This document shows positions 55,174 through 62,982 of a stretch of DNA of 64,000 nucleotides, piece after piece. This DNA is from Clostridia bacterium (GTDB lineage: Bacteria; Bacillota; Clostridia; Christensenellales; CAG-1252): contig JAFPXC010000023.1 of assembly GCA_017394805.1 (NCBI GenBank), positions 1 through 64,000 on the forward strand, written 5' to 3'. The notes below the pieces were generated by a model that saw only the letters and a list, made by a program, of their open reading frames with translations, ran no database searches and had not been told where the DNA came from. A program made the position numbers and the translations under genes. The number at the start of each line of letters is the position of its first letter. The first letter of the stretch is position 1.

Positions 55174-55425
55174 TTAAATACGGATATTTTTTAGTTTTCG
55201 CGTGGTCGCGTGGAAAAAGATTGTTTATGGTAATAAGTTAGAATTATTTTCCGTCGGTTTTTTCGTTTGCGGTAGGCGCGCCCCGACGGGCTTTCCTCGC
55301 ATTTTGCGTTCAAACGCTTCTCGAAAAACGATTGTCGTAATCGGAGCGTGCGCTTCGTCGGGCGGAAAGCCGCGCACTTTTGGGGGAGGGTGAATAGACT
55401 ATAGTATGACGAACAAGGAGGTATT

Positions 55426-56409
55426 ATGAGAAAATTTATCGTCATTCTGGCAATTATTTGCTTGCTGGCCACGGCGGCTTTGTCGGCGGTGGCTTGTACG
55501 AAGAAAGCGGACAACGTGATAAGGTTGTCCGAAGTTACGCATTCGGTGTTTTACGCGCCTCTCTACGTGGCTATCAACTTGGGGTATATCGCGGACGAGG
55601 GGTTGGAATTGGAACTATCCAACGGCGGCGGCGCGGATAAGGTGATGACCGCCGTGTTGTCCGGACAGGTGGATATGGGCTTCTGCGGCCCCGAGGCCGT
55701 CATCTACGTCTACAACGAGGGGCGGGCGGATTGTCCGCAGGTGGTTGGGCAACTGACGCGCATGGACGGCAGTTTCATCATCGGCAGAACGGAAGAGGAT
55801 TTCGATTGGGCGACGTCTTTTAAGGGCAAGGAGATCATCGGCGGCCGAAAGGGCGGCGTGCCCGCTATGGCCTTGGAGTATTGCCTCAAAAAGAACGGCT
55901 ACACCATCGGCACGGACGTCACCTTGAATTACGACGTGCAGTTCGACCTTATCACGGCGGCCTTCGAGGGCGGCGTGGGTGACTACTGCACCATGTTCGA
56001 GCCTGCGGCGTCCACCTTCCGCCAGCAGGGGAAAGGCTACGCGTTAGCCTCGGTCGGCAAGGAGTGCGGGGAGATACCCTACACGGCGTTCTGCGCCACC
56101 AAGAAGTACCTGAAAGACAACGGGGACAAGGTAAAGGCGTTCTTGCGCGCCGTCAAAAAGGGCGTGGATTACGTGGCGACCAAGTCGGTGGACGAGGTGG
56201 CGGCGGCGGTGGCGCCGTCTTTTGCGGGCGTGGACGTGGCGCTCATCAAAGAGGCCGTCCGCAACTACCGCGATATAGGCGCTTACGTCACGGATATGCA
56301 CCTCAACGCGGCGGCGTTCGAGCGGTTGCAGGACGTCATCGTCGAGGCGGGCGTCATGACCAAGCGGGCCACCTACAAAGACGTGGTCGATATGGGCTAC
56401 CTGTCCTGA
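55426..56409 (+). CDS. ABC transporter substrate-binding lipoprotein, NMT1/SsuA type
   Basis: 327 residues with a lipoprotein signal ending SAVAC (Cys24). Then RLSEVTHSVFYAPLYVAINLGYIADEGLELELSNGGGADKVMTAVLSGQVDMGFCGPE, the start of the NMT1/taurine/nitrate-binding family, and GGRKGGVPAMALEYCLKKNG. Ligands in the family include HMP-type thiamine precursors, taurine, alkanesulfonates and riboflavin. No TPP riboswitch precedes it. AAGGAGG ribosome site. It overlaps the ATPase gene (TGATG). Confidence 0.88.
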   Translation: MRKFIVILAIICLLATAALSAVACTKKADNVIRLSEVTHSVFYAPLYVAINLGYIADEGLELELSNGGGADKVMTAVLSGQVDMGFCGPEAVIYVYNEGRADCPQVVGQLTRMDGSFIIGRTEEDFDWATSFKGKEIIGGRKGGVPAMALEYCLKKNGYTIGTDVTLNYDVQFDLITAAFEGGVGDYCTMFEPAASTFRQQGKGYALASVGKECGEIPYTAFCATKKYLKDNGDKVKAFLRAVKKGVDYVATKSVDEVAAAVAPSFAGVDVALIKEAVRNYRDIGAYVTDMHLNAAAFERLQDVIVEAGVMTKRATYKDVVDMGYLS

Positions 56410-57230
56410 TGGGTAGCCTCGCTTTGGTGGGCATATCCCACACCTATCATTCTAAGTACGGCGAGACGTCGGCCATAGAAAACATTAACCTAAAGGTTAA
56501 TGACGGCGAGTTTTTCGGCATCGTGGGGCCGTCGGGCTCGGGCAAAACCACCCTTCTCAGCATTATGGCGGGGGTGCTGACGCCCTCCGCCGGCTCGGTG
56601 CTGTTGGACGGCCGCCCGCCCGCCAAAGGGCAGATTGGCTATATGCTCCAACGCGATCAACTGTTCGAGTGGCGCACCATCCTGCGGAACGTGACGTTGG
56701 GGTTGGAGATAGCCAAAAACAAGACGGACGAAGCGAAGACCTACGCCGAATATTTGCTCGAAAAGTACGGGTTGTGGGAGTTTCGCGATCGCTTCCCGCA
56801 CGAGTTGTCGGGCGGTATGCGCCAGCGGGCGGCGCTCATTCGCACGATGGTGCTACGCCCCTCGGTCATCCTGTTGGACGAACCTTTTTCGGCGTTGGAT
56901 TACCAGACGAGATTGTCGGTCGGCGAGGACGTGCACGCCATCATCAAGAACGAGGGGTTGACCGCCGTGTTGGTGACGCACGATATATCCGAGGCCATCG
57001 CGCTGTGCGACCGTGTGGCCGTGCTGACCAAGCGCCCCGCGACCGTCAAAACCGTGCTGGACGTTCCCCTGACCGCCGAGAATACGCTGGACCGACGGGA
57101 GGAAGCGGGGTATGCCTTGTTATTCAAAAGAATTTGGAAGGAGTTGGAGGTACGTGAAGAAGAACTACGCAAAGAAGAAAACGTGCTCGACCGAGCATCG
57201 TCGGTTTCTGCGTCGCCGAAACCGCAATAG
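56409..57230 (+). CDS. ABC transporter ATPase, TauB/SsuB-like
   Basis: 273 residues. Walker A GPSGSGKTT, Q-loop LQRDQLFEWRTI, signature ELSGGMRQRAALIR, Walker B VILLDEPFSALD, and VTHDISEAIAL with the switch His, all intact. It powers import of the ligand bound by the lipoprotein. Its last 39 codons overlap the permease gene by 119 bases in another frame, giving a charged tail (KELEVREEELRKEENV) that ordinary members lack. Confidence 0.93.
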   Translation: MGSLALVGISHTYHSKYGETSAIENINLKVNDGEFFGIVGPSGSGKTTLLSIMAGVLTPSAGSVLLDGRPPAKGQIGYMLQRDQLFEWRTILRNVTLGLEIAKNKTDEAKTYAEYLLEKYGLWEFRDRFPHELSGGMRQRAALIRTMVLRPSVILLDEPFSALDYQTRLSVGEDVHAIIKNEGLTAVLVTHDISEAIALCDRVAVLTKRPATVKTVLDVPLTAENTLDRREEAGYALLFKRIWKELEVREEELRKEENVLDRASSVSASPKPQ

Positions 57231-57975
57231 AATTATCGTAAGAGTGACGCAAGTGGCCCTCTTGGGGCTGTTCGTCGGGCTGTGGCAACTGTTGGCGGAC
57301 GTGGGAGCGATCGACGTGTTCATCACGTCTTCGCCCCAAAGGGTGTGCCAGACCTTCGCAAAACTCGCCGAAGGCGACTTGTGGCGGCACGTCTGGACGA
57401 CGTTGTACGAGACCACGCTGAGTTTCGCGCTGTCCTTCGCCATCGGTACGACGGTCGCGGTGCTACTGTGGTTCAGCGAGACCGTGCGGCGGGTGATAGA
57501 GCCCTATCTCGTCGTGCTGAACGCCTTGCCCAAGATCGCCCTCGGTCCCATCATCATTATTTGGGTGGGGGCGGGCGTCAAAGCCATCGTCGCCATGGCC
57601 ATACTTATCTCGGTGGTCATCACCACCATCAATACCCTGACGGGGTTCGTGTCCGTCTCGGAGGAGAAAATCCTCTTGATGCGCACGTTGCACGCCACCA
57701 AATGGCAGACGTTGTGGAAGTTGGTCTTCCCGGCGAATATTCCCACCGTGATGAGTTGCCTCAAAGTGAGCGTGGGCATGAGCTGGGTGGGCACCATTAT
57801 GGGCGAATACTTGGTGAGCAAAGCGGGTTTGGGGTACCTCATCGTCTACGGCGGGCAGGTCTTCAATCTCAGCCTCGTGATGTGCGCCACCGTCCTACTG
57901 TGTCTATTGGCGGCCGCAATGTATCTCGGCGTCGCGCTGTTGGAGAAAGCAGTCAATCGCAAAATAGGACAATAA
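57112..57975 (+). CDS. ABC transporter permease, SsuC/TauC-like
   Basis: 287 residues with a basic N-terminus (RRFLRRRNRNRIIVR) and six membrane helices. The EAA-type loop appears as EEKILLMRTLHATKWQTLWKLVFPANIP. The ATG at 57112 follows GGAGGA by 8 bases and overlaps the ATPase gene by 119 bases; a GTG at 57154 after GGAGG would reduce the overlap to 77. Completes a one-substrate ABC importer with the two genes before it. Ends at a strong terminator. Confidence 0.9.
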   Translation: MPCYSKEFGRSWRYVKKNYAKKKTCSTEHRRFLRRRNRNRIIVRVTQVALLGLFVGLWQLLADVGAIDVFITSSPQRVCQTFAKLAEGDLWRHVWTTLYETTLSFALSFAIGTTVAVLLWFSETVRRVIEPYLVVLNALPKIALGPIIIIWVGAGVKAIVAMAILISVVITTINTLTGFVSVSEEKILLMRTLHATKWQTLWKLVFPANIPTVMSCLKVSVGMSWVGTIMGEYLVSKAGLGYLIVYGGQVFNLSLVMCATVLLCLLAAAMYLGVALLEKAVNRKIGQ

Positions 57976-58012
57976 ACGGGAGAGCGAAGGACGGGCCGCA
58001 AAACGTCATACG

Positions 58013-58058
58013 AGGGCCTATCGGGGCGCGTGCGCCTCGGTATGGCCCCGTTTTTTTT
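58013..58058 (+). terminator. Terminator of the NMT1-type ABC operon
   Basis: A two-part stem: GGGCC with GGCCC outside, CGGGGCGC with GCGCCTCG inside, followed by eight T. Confidence 0.9.
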
Positions 58059-58188
58059 GTGCAATCTCGCACTTTTGAGCGCAAGGCGTCCTTGCGGCGG
58101 TCGGGGAAAAAGGAGAATAACAGCGCGAAATATCTTAAAATATTAAGAAAATTTAATAAAATTACTTATTTTTTTTGTGCAAATACTA

Positions 58189-58218
58189 TTGTTTTTTTGC
58201 TGTACAAAATGATATAAT
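58189..58218 (+). promoter_or_regulatory. Promoter and structured leader of the 58316 gene
   Basis: TTGTTT (58189-58194), 18-base spacer, TATAAT (58213-58218). The leader of about 90 bases has two hairpins, CCGTG...CACGG and GCGAC-tcg-GTCGC, the second ending a few bases before the ATG. It matches no riboswitch class I know. The 57976-58315 gap has no gene. Confidence 0.6.
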
Positions 58219-58315
58219 TCTTACATATAAGGCTTCAAAACCTTTCAGATATAGATGTTTCCCGTGGGCTTGTTCTCACGGTTGTATATATAAATGCGAC
58301 TCGGTCGCGACCATT

Positions 58316-59038
58316 ATGAGCAGAAATTTGTCGATTGTCGAGTGCTTTGATGCCGCCGCAGCAAAGGCGTATCTCAAGCGCTCCCGTATAGAGTTTATTA
58401 TTTGGGTGGTATCTTTTGCCGTGCTTACGGCATTAGCGGTTTCACTATTTGCGGTTTACGGCGTTAAAACGTCCTCGCGGACGTTGTTTTTGGCGTTGGC
58501 GTTGACCTTCGCCGCGGTGGACGTGGGCGGTATCGTGGGCGCTACCATGTCGGGCGTGCGGTATAGCCAGGCCAAGCGCACGGTGCTCGACAGCGCGGAG
58601 TATATTCGCGAAGTCGCTTCGCTGCGTGCGTCGGCCGCTTACGACGAACTGTCCAAGGACGCAAAAGAGGTGATTTTCCGCGCGGAAGGGTTCTATTTCA
58701 ACGATATCGACACCCCCTACCAAATGCGCGTCATCAACGGCAATTCGTTCAGTTCCAACTACCAGATTTCTTTGTTGTATGCGGACGGCAACTACCTCGT
58801 CTACAGAAGCGCCGTGTTCAGCCTGACGGGGCAAGAAGAGCGGGTGTTGAACGGAAGTATCCCCTTCGACAAGATAACCAATATCGGCATCATCAAGGCC
58901 AACGGTATCGATCTGTTTTGCTCGCAACTGAAGATCGTGTTCGGCTCGCAATGTATGTTGTTTGCGTTGAACAGCACAAGTGACTACCTAAAAGATTTGG
59001 ACGCGTTGCAAAACCTCGTCTTCCGCGAGGAGGTATAA
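58316..59038 (+). CDS. Membrane protein of unknown function
   Basis: 240 residues. Two hydrophobic helices (about 31-51 and 60-80) follow an N-terminal helical segment (VECFDAAAAKAYLKRSR); the remainder is a cytosolic domain of about 150 residues rich in beta strands (PYQMRVINGNSFSSNYQISLLYADGNYLVYRS), reminiscent of PH-like folds. The ATG at 58316 is chosen because upstream codons lie in the structured leader; there is no Shine-Dalgarno sequence. No relation to neighbours is obvious. Confidence 0.7.
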   Translation: MSRNLSIVECFDAAAAKAYLKRSRIEFIIWVVSFAVLTALAVSLFAVYGVKTSSRTLFLALALTFAAVDVGGIVGATMSGVRYSQAKRTVLDSAEYIREVASLRASAAYDELSKDAKEVIFRAEGFYFNDIDTPYQMRVINGNSFSSNYQISLLYADGNYLVYRSAVFSLTGQEERVLNGSIPFDKITNIGIIKANGIDLFCSQLKIVFGSQCMLFALNSTSDYLKDLDALQNLVFREEV

Positions 59039-59050
59039 CGGAACGCATGG

Positions 59051-59078
59051 CAACCTTCCCATAGGGAAGGTTGTTTTT
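59051..59078 (+). terminator. Terminator of the 58316 gene
   Basis: CAACCTTCCC (59051-59060), ATA loop, GGGAAGGTTG (59064-59073), five T. Confidence 0.93.
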
Positions 59079-59186
59079 GTATAAATCGCACGATTTGTCG
59101 GTTTGTGGCCGTGCGTTCGCGCAAAAAAACGCGTCGGCGGGGCGAAAAATCGCGCGATACGTCAATGGGATAAGGAGGGAAAAAGG

Positions 59187-59312
59187 ATGACTATAGACCA
59201 AGAAAAATTGCAAAAATCCATCGACTTCGTGGAGGCTTTGGCGCGGGGCTGTAATCCTTGCGACGGTGAGTACGTGGAGGACGGCGTCCTGAACGACGTG
59301 TGCTGGGATTGA
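59187..59312 (+). CDS. 41-residue small protein with Cys pair
   Basis: Starts MTIDQEKLQKSIDFVEAL after AGGAGGGAAAAAGG, a strong ribosome site. The stretch ALARGCNPCDGEYVEDGVLNDVCWD contains three Cys and resembles the short (L/A)A.G.NP..GE....D..LN.V motif seen at the ends of larger bacterial proteins; here it stands alone. The role is unknown; metal binding by C-x2-C is possible. The terminator at 59403 closes a one-gene unit. Confidence 0.6.
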   Translation: MTIDQEKLQKSIDFVEALARGCNPCDGEYVEDGVLNDVCWD

Positions 59313-59402
59313 TATGATCGTCGCACGCAGTCGGGTGTGAGGACGGTAGAGCGCGTACGCGACTGCCGTCGAATCGGCGCAAACGAACGAAACTCGCTTT
59401 GA

Positions 59403-59429
59403 CAATGCCTCTATGAGGCATTGTTTTTT
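59403..59429 (+). terminator. Terminator after the 41-residue gene
   Basis: CAATGCCTC (59403-59411), TAT loop, GAGGCATTG (59415-59423), six T. Confidence 0.92.
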
Positions 59430-59516
59430 CGTCGCGGGGCATAAGAAGCGTTGCGAGGGGCGGGCGCGTATTCGGCGTATCGAGGGATTGCGGCTACGCC
59501 GACGGGGTAGGGCGCG

Positions 59517-60326
59517 TCACTCTTTGACGACCTTTTTGATGATGACGACGGCGATGGAAAGAAGCGCGTTGACAGCGGCGAAGACGTAGTAGTACGCTTT
59601 GACGGGCGACCACACGGCAAGCCCCAAAGAGAAGACGGCGGAAAGGGCGAAGAGCGCCGAGTGGCGAAGGGATAAGGAGCCGAGCCACGTTTTGAAGTTG
59701 GGCCTATTTTTGGCGGGGAGCGGGGCGAACGTGACGCCAAGCCGAAAAAGGCGGCGAAGTATCTCCTTGGGATGAATAATTATTAATTTTTCGGCGGATC
59801 CGGAGAGAATGGACAGGGCCTTGCGGTCTACGTCTACGGCGGCCACGACCATGGTCACCCTGCGCGGTTTGAGCGCGCGATACAGTTTGGCCGCCCATTC
59901 CTCGCCCACCTTGCCGTACCCCAAGGCGTTGACGATGAGTTTGCCGTCCGCATCGTAGTATGCGTCGGGGATAGGGGGCGCGGTCGGCGAAGAGTCACCC
60001 TGCGCCGCGGTTGTTTCGTCGTGCGCTTTTCGGTCGGGAACGGACGGAAGCGAAGTGGCGTCGGCCCGTTCGGCGGGCGGAAAAATGCGTTGGAGATAGG
60101 CGGTGCTCAAAGTCTTGCCTTCGAGCAACAATAGGTCGGTGAATTGGGTGAGCGGAATGCGTTTTTGCCTATAAGGCAAAAGGCGGACGAGGGCAAGCCC
60201 CGCCGCTATGCCCAAAAGGGCGAAGACGAGCCCCCATAGAAAACTGTCGGTTACGTATGCGCCGAGCATATACAGTAGTGCCGCCACGGAAAGAAAGACG
60301 GCGATGCGGTCGTTGATGCGTGCCAT
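59517..60326 (-). CDS. Four-helix membrane protein of unknown function
   Basis: 269 residues from the ATG at 60326. Two helices near the N-terminus (about 8-25 and 28-46), a soluble middle of about 150 residues (ALGYGKVGEEWAAKLYRALKPRRVTMVVAAVDVDRKALSILSG; LIIIHPKEILRRLFRLG) and two C-terminal helices (about 215-260). The frame stays open upstream, but that region is the antisense of nadD. It is divergent from nadD with 87 bases between. No family is recognised. Confidence 0.7.
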   Translation of the reverse strand: MARINDRIAVFLSVAALLYMLGAYVTDSFLWGLVFALLGIAAGLALVRLLPYRQKRIPLTQFTDLLLLEGKTLSTAYLQRIFPPAERADATSLPSVPDRKAHDETTAAQGDSSPTAPPIPDAYYDADGKLIVNALGYGKVGEEWAAKLYRALKPRRVTMVVAAVDVDRKALSILSGSAEKLIIIHPKEILRRLFRLGVTFAPLPAKNRPNFKTWLGSLSLRHSALFALSAVFSLGLAVWSPVKAYYYVFAAVNALLSIAVVIIKKVVKE

Positions 60327-60378
60327 ATCCACAGTATCGACCTTTTTGAATTGACGTATGCTCTTTTTGCAAAAGGTA

Positions 60379-60407
60379 TTGAAATAAAGCGTAAAATGAT
60401 ATATAAT
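60379..60407 (+). promoter_or_regulatory. Promoter giving a leaderless nadD-yqeK transcript
   Basis: TTGAAA (60379-60384), 17-base spacer, TATAAT (60402-60407), then 6 bases to the ATG at 60414. No ribosome site. Confidence 0.82.
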
Positions 60408-60413
60408 ATGGCT

Positions 60414-61604
60414 ATGGGACGTGAAGTGTTCGAGAGAATAAAAGTAGGCGTGTTCGGCGGGGCGTTCGATCCCGTGCACAACGAGCACGTGCGGCTGATG
60501 GAGACAGTGATAGAGCGGCTGGGGCTCGAAAAGTTGGTGCTGCTGCCATCGGGCAACGCGCCGCATAAACGAACGGGCACGCCCTTCGACAAGCGGGTGG
60601 CTATGCTCGAGATAGCGACCGCGCATATCCCCGAGGTGGTGATAGACACGGCGGAAGAACGAGTGGAAACGCCCACCTACAGCTCGGAAATGCTGCCGAG
60701 ATTGCGGGAAAAATACGGCGACTTCGTGCACGTCATCGGGGGCGACAGTATCGTCGCCATGCCGACCTGGCATCTGCCGCAAGAGGTGATGCGCTATCCC
60801 ACCGTGGTGGTGGCGAGAGGCGCGGTCGACGAAACGCTCGAAAAGGCGGTGCGGTATGCAGAGGTGACCTATAAAGCGGACGTCTTGGTGCTGCCCGTAT
60901 GTCTCGATGATGTGAGTTCCACCGCCATTCGGCTGGCCTATCGCGTGGGCAAAACGCCCGATGGGCACGACCTTGCGGAAGGGCAAAAGGCGTGGGACGA
61001 TGGCGGGTATTATCCCATGCGAAACGGGGTGTGCTACGGCGTGCATAACTACATTCGTAGTTATGGTTTGTACGACGAGTACCACGCTATCGTCAACGAA
61101 GTGCCCCGCCATATCTCCCAAGAACGGTGGGCGCACAGTCGCGAGGTGGCCTTGATGGCCGTGCGGCTCAACGGACAACTGCACCTGCCCGAAGATAAGG
61201 TGATAACGGCGGCTCTGTTGCACGATTGCATGAAGGGGGCGACGCACGTCTATCCCGCCGTGCCCGCGGACGCGAGGCAACCGGGCGTGCTGCACGCCTT
61301 TAACGGCGCGGAAGAGGCAAGATACCGCTACGGCGTAGAGGACGATGAGATATTGGCGGCTATCCGCTATCACACCACGGGGAGAGCGGGAATGAGCGAT
61401 CTCGAAAAACTCATTTACCTCGCCGATTACTGCGAGGCGACGCGCACCTTCGAGGACGCCGCCAAAGTGCGGGAGGTCGCCTTGGCGAATTTTGAAGAAG
61501 GATTCGTGCTGGCGGTGAAGAAGACGCACGACCACGTGCACGAAAAGGGCGGCGAGATATGCCCCTATGGGGACGAGTGTTATAGGTACTATTGCAAGGA
61601 ATAG
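60414..61604 (+). CDS. nadD: NadD-YqeK fusion: nicotinate-nucleotide adenylyltransferase with HD-domain Ap4A hydrolase
   Basis: 396 residues. NadD part (about 1-195): GVFGGAFDPVHNEHVRL (13-29) with the (H/T)xGH-type site, PSGNAPHK, and the closing VSSTAIR. YqeK part (about 215-390): RWAHSREVALMAV, ITAALLHDCMKGAT with the HD pair, IRYHTTGRAGMSDLEKLIYLADYCE. In Bacillus nadD, yqeK and rsfS are separate adjacent genes in this order; here the first two are fused and rsfS still follows. The product would make NaAD and degrade diadenosine tetraphosphate. The ATG at 60414 is 6 bases after TATAAT. Confidence 0.93.
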   Translation: MGREVFERIKVGVFGGAFDPVHNEHVRLMETVIERLGLEKLVLLPSGNAPHKRTGTPFDKRVAMLEIATAHIPEVVIDTAEERVETPTYSSEMLPRLREKYGDFVHVIGGDSIVAMPTWHLPQEVMRYPTVVVARGAVDETLEKAVRYAEVTYKADVLVLPVCLDDVSSTAIRLAYRVGKTPDGHDLAEGQKAWDDGGYYPMRNGVCYGVHNYIRSYGLYDEYHAIVNEVPRHISQERWAHSREVALMAVRLNGQLHLPEDKVITAALLHDCMKGATHVYPAVPADARQPGVLHAFNGAEEARYRYGVEDDEILAAIRYHTTGRAGMSDLEKLIYLADYCEATRTFEDAAKVREVALANFEEGFVLAVKKTHDHVHEKGGEICPYGDECYRYYCKE

Positions 61605-61622
61605 CCTTGCGGGGAAATCCAT

Positions 61623-61808
61623 GCGCCAAGGCGCAGTGAATTGCGGGCTTAGCCCGCGTGAATTGCGCAAAGCGCGTGAATTGATGCCCATTCGGGTATC
61701 GTGAATTGCACCTACGGTGCGTTGTGGACTCGCCGAAAGGCTCGTATAATAGCGTGCTACGCACGAATGATAACGCCCGAACGGGCGAATTTGATGCCAA
61801 AGGCATCA
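61623..61808. repeat. Array of about nine small hairpins before rsfS
   Basis: GCGCC-aa-GGCGC, GCGGGC-tta-GCCCGC, GCGC-aaa-GCGC, GATGCCC-attc-GGGTATC and GCACC-tac-GGTGC are joined by GTGAATT spacers; then GTTGTGG, GCC-gaaa-GGC, CGTGC-tac-GCACG, CGCCCG-aa-CGGGCG and GATGCC-aaa-GGCATC just before the ribosome site. It shares its style and the terminal GTTGTGG with the 5328/5600 repeats. Confidence 0.85.
61722..61750 (+). promoter_or_regulatory. Probable rsfS promoter inside the hairpin array
   Basis: TTGTGG (61722-61727), 17-base spacer, TATAAT (61745-61750). The -35 is the array's terminal GTTGTGG. The transcript would begin with three hairpins before AAGGAG. Confidence 0.55.
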
Positions 61809-61821
61809 AGAAGGAGAAAAA

Positions 61822-62196
61822 ATGGATTTGATGAACTCTAAAGAATTGGCAAGGAAGATCGCGGAGACGTTGGCGGATAGACATATCACCAATATCGTGA
61901 CCATTGACGTGAGCGAAAAGACCGCGGTGACCAACTACTACGTGGTGGGTACCGCGAGAAACGCGACGGTCGCCAAAACCGCCAGCGATTATTTGCAGGA
62001 TAAGTTGGAGGGGGAGAATAAGGACGGTATCTTCGCCGCCGGTAAGGAGGGCGAACGCGAAGGACGGTGGATCGTGCTGGATTATGGCTTGGTCATCGTG
62101 CATATCTTCCATACCGACCTACGGGATTTCTATGACTTCGAGAAGTTGTGGGCCGAGCCCGACGGGAGCAACGTCGAACGATTTATGACCGTGTAG
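61822..62196 (+). CDS. rsfS: Ribosomal silencing factor RsfS
   Basis: 124 residues, standard size. ADRHITNIVTIDVSEKTAVTNYYVVGTARNATVAKTASDYL and EGRWIVLDYGLVIVHIFHTDLRDFYDFEKLW are the family signature. It binds ribosomal protein uL14 to prevent subunit joining in starvation. AGAAGGAG before the ATG. Follows nadD-yqeK as in other Bacillota, but here separated by the hairpin array. Confidence 0.96.
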   Translation: MDLMNSKELARKIAETLADRHITNIVTIDVSEKTAVTNYYVVGTARNATVAKTASDYLQDKLEGENKDGIFAAGKEGEREGRWIVLDYGLVIVHIFHTDLRDFYDFEKLWAEPDGSNVERFMTV

Positions 62197-62327
62197 GGAA
62201 CCAGCCCGTGCACGCCTGCGGCGCCGCGATCGCTACTTGCGCTCGACAGACGGTTTGGGTGCGTAGGACGGGTCAACGCGTTGTAGAAAAGTAAATAGAT
62301 GCGTTCGCCTGCGGCGAACGGATATGG

Positions 62328-62355
62328 ACGTACGCCATAGGCGTACGTTTTTTTT
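62328..62355 (+). terminator. Terminator of rsfS
   Basis: ACGTACGCC (62328-62336), ATA loop, GGCGTACGT (62340-62348), then T tract. Another small hairpin, GTTCGCC-tgc-GGCGAAC, lies at 62303-62319. The 62197-62442 gap has no gene. Confidence 0.9.
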
Positions 62356-62442
62356 GCGGTGACGACGGTCGCGGTTTGGCGGCGCGTGGGCGTATGAACG
62401 ACGTAGAAAAAGGGAAAACTGATAGGAGAAGGATAGTAGCGT

Positions 62443-62889
62443 ATGATGGTGATAGAATGTGCGGCGGAAATGGAAATACCCATCGCGCATCCCGACGTGG
62501 CGGCGTATCAATGCGCCATGACGGACGAGGGGGTGGTGGTGGCCGTGGTGCTACGCCCCGTGTACGGGCGGAACGAGCGGCAACGCGTGTTGCGCGAGGT
62601 GGCGCAGTCGGTGCGGCAATATTTGTCGCTGGGGTTGGCGGACGGCTTCGGGCGTGCGGCGGTCTCGGTCAAAGACAGACGAAAGAAAGTCATTCTGGAC
62701 GAGGAAAGGGATAGTTCGCTACGCTCGAATGCGGACAATGCGCCAAGTGAGCATTGCGCCGTGGACGGCGCGGAGCGGTTGCCTGTCTACGTGTGTGCGG
62801 ACGTGCATATTTATCAAGAAATATTGCATAAACATACGATAGATATTGATGAGATAAAAGGGCGAACGAGTTGCTTTTGTCTGGAATAA
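62443..62889 (+). CDS. Unknown 148-residue protein
   Basis: Begins MMVIECAAEMEIPIAHPDVAAYQCAM after AGGAGAAGG. The first 85 residues look folded (VVVAVVLRPVYG, RNERQRVLREVAQSVRQYLSLGLADGFGRAAVSVKDRRKKVIL), a pattern that faintly recalls sporulation or spore-lipoprotein helices; the rest (DSSLRSNADNAPSEHC, VYVCADVHIYQEILHKHTIDID) is less regular and may read through hairpin-repeat DNA. Four Cys, no membrane segment. Function unknown. Confidence 0.55.
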   Translation: MMVIECAAEMEIPIAHPDVAAYQCAMTDEGVVVAVVLRPVYGRNERQRVLREVAQSVRQYLSLGLADGFGRAAVSVKDRRKKVILDEERDSSLRSNADNAPSEHCAVDGAERLPVYVCADVHIYQEILHKHTIDIDEIKGRTSCFCLE

Positions 62890-62928
62890 ATCGAGCGAAG
62901 TCGCCACGCGTAAGGGACGCGGGCGTGG

Positions 62929-62966
62929 AAAAAACAAGGGTGACCGAACGAACGGTCACCCTTGTT
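62929..62966 (-). terminator. Terminator of the iron alcohol dehydrogenase gene
   Basis: 14-base perfect stem AACAAGGGTGACCG (62933-62946) with CGGTCACCCTTGTT (62953-62966); A residues at 62929-62934 supply the minus-strand T tract. Confidence 0.92.
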
Positions 62967-62982
62967 GATGAAGGGAAATAAC

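Noticed and set aside
55174..55425. Riboswitch before the NMT1-type ABC operon
   Set aside because: I looked for TPP-like conserved segments because the binding protein could carry a thiamine precursor, but none are present.
60327..61691. Long upstream extension of the minus-strand gene ending at 59517
   Set aside because: The frame is open to 61691 but it is antisense to the well-supported NadD-YqeK gene. The protein with membrane helices begins at 60326.
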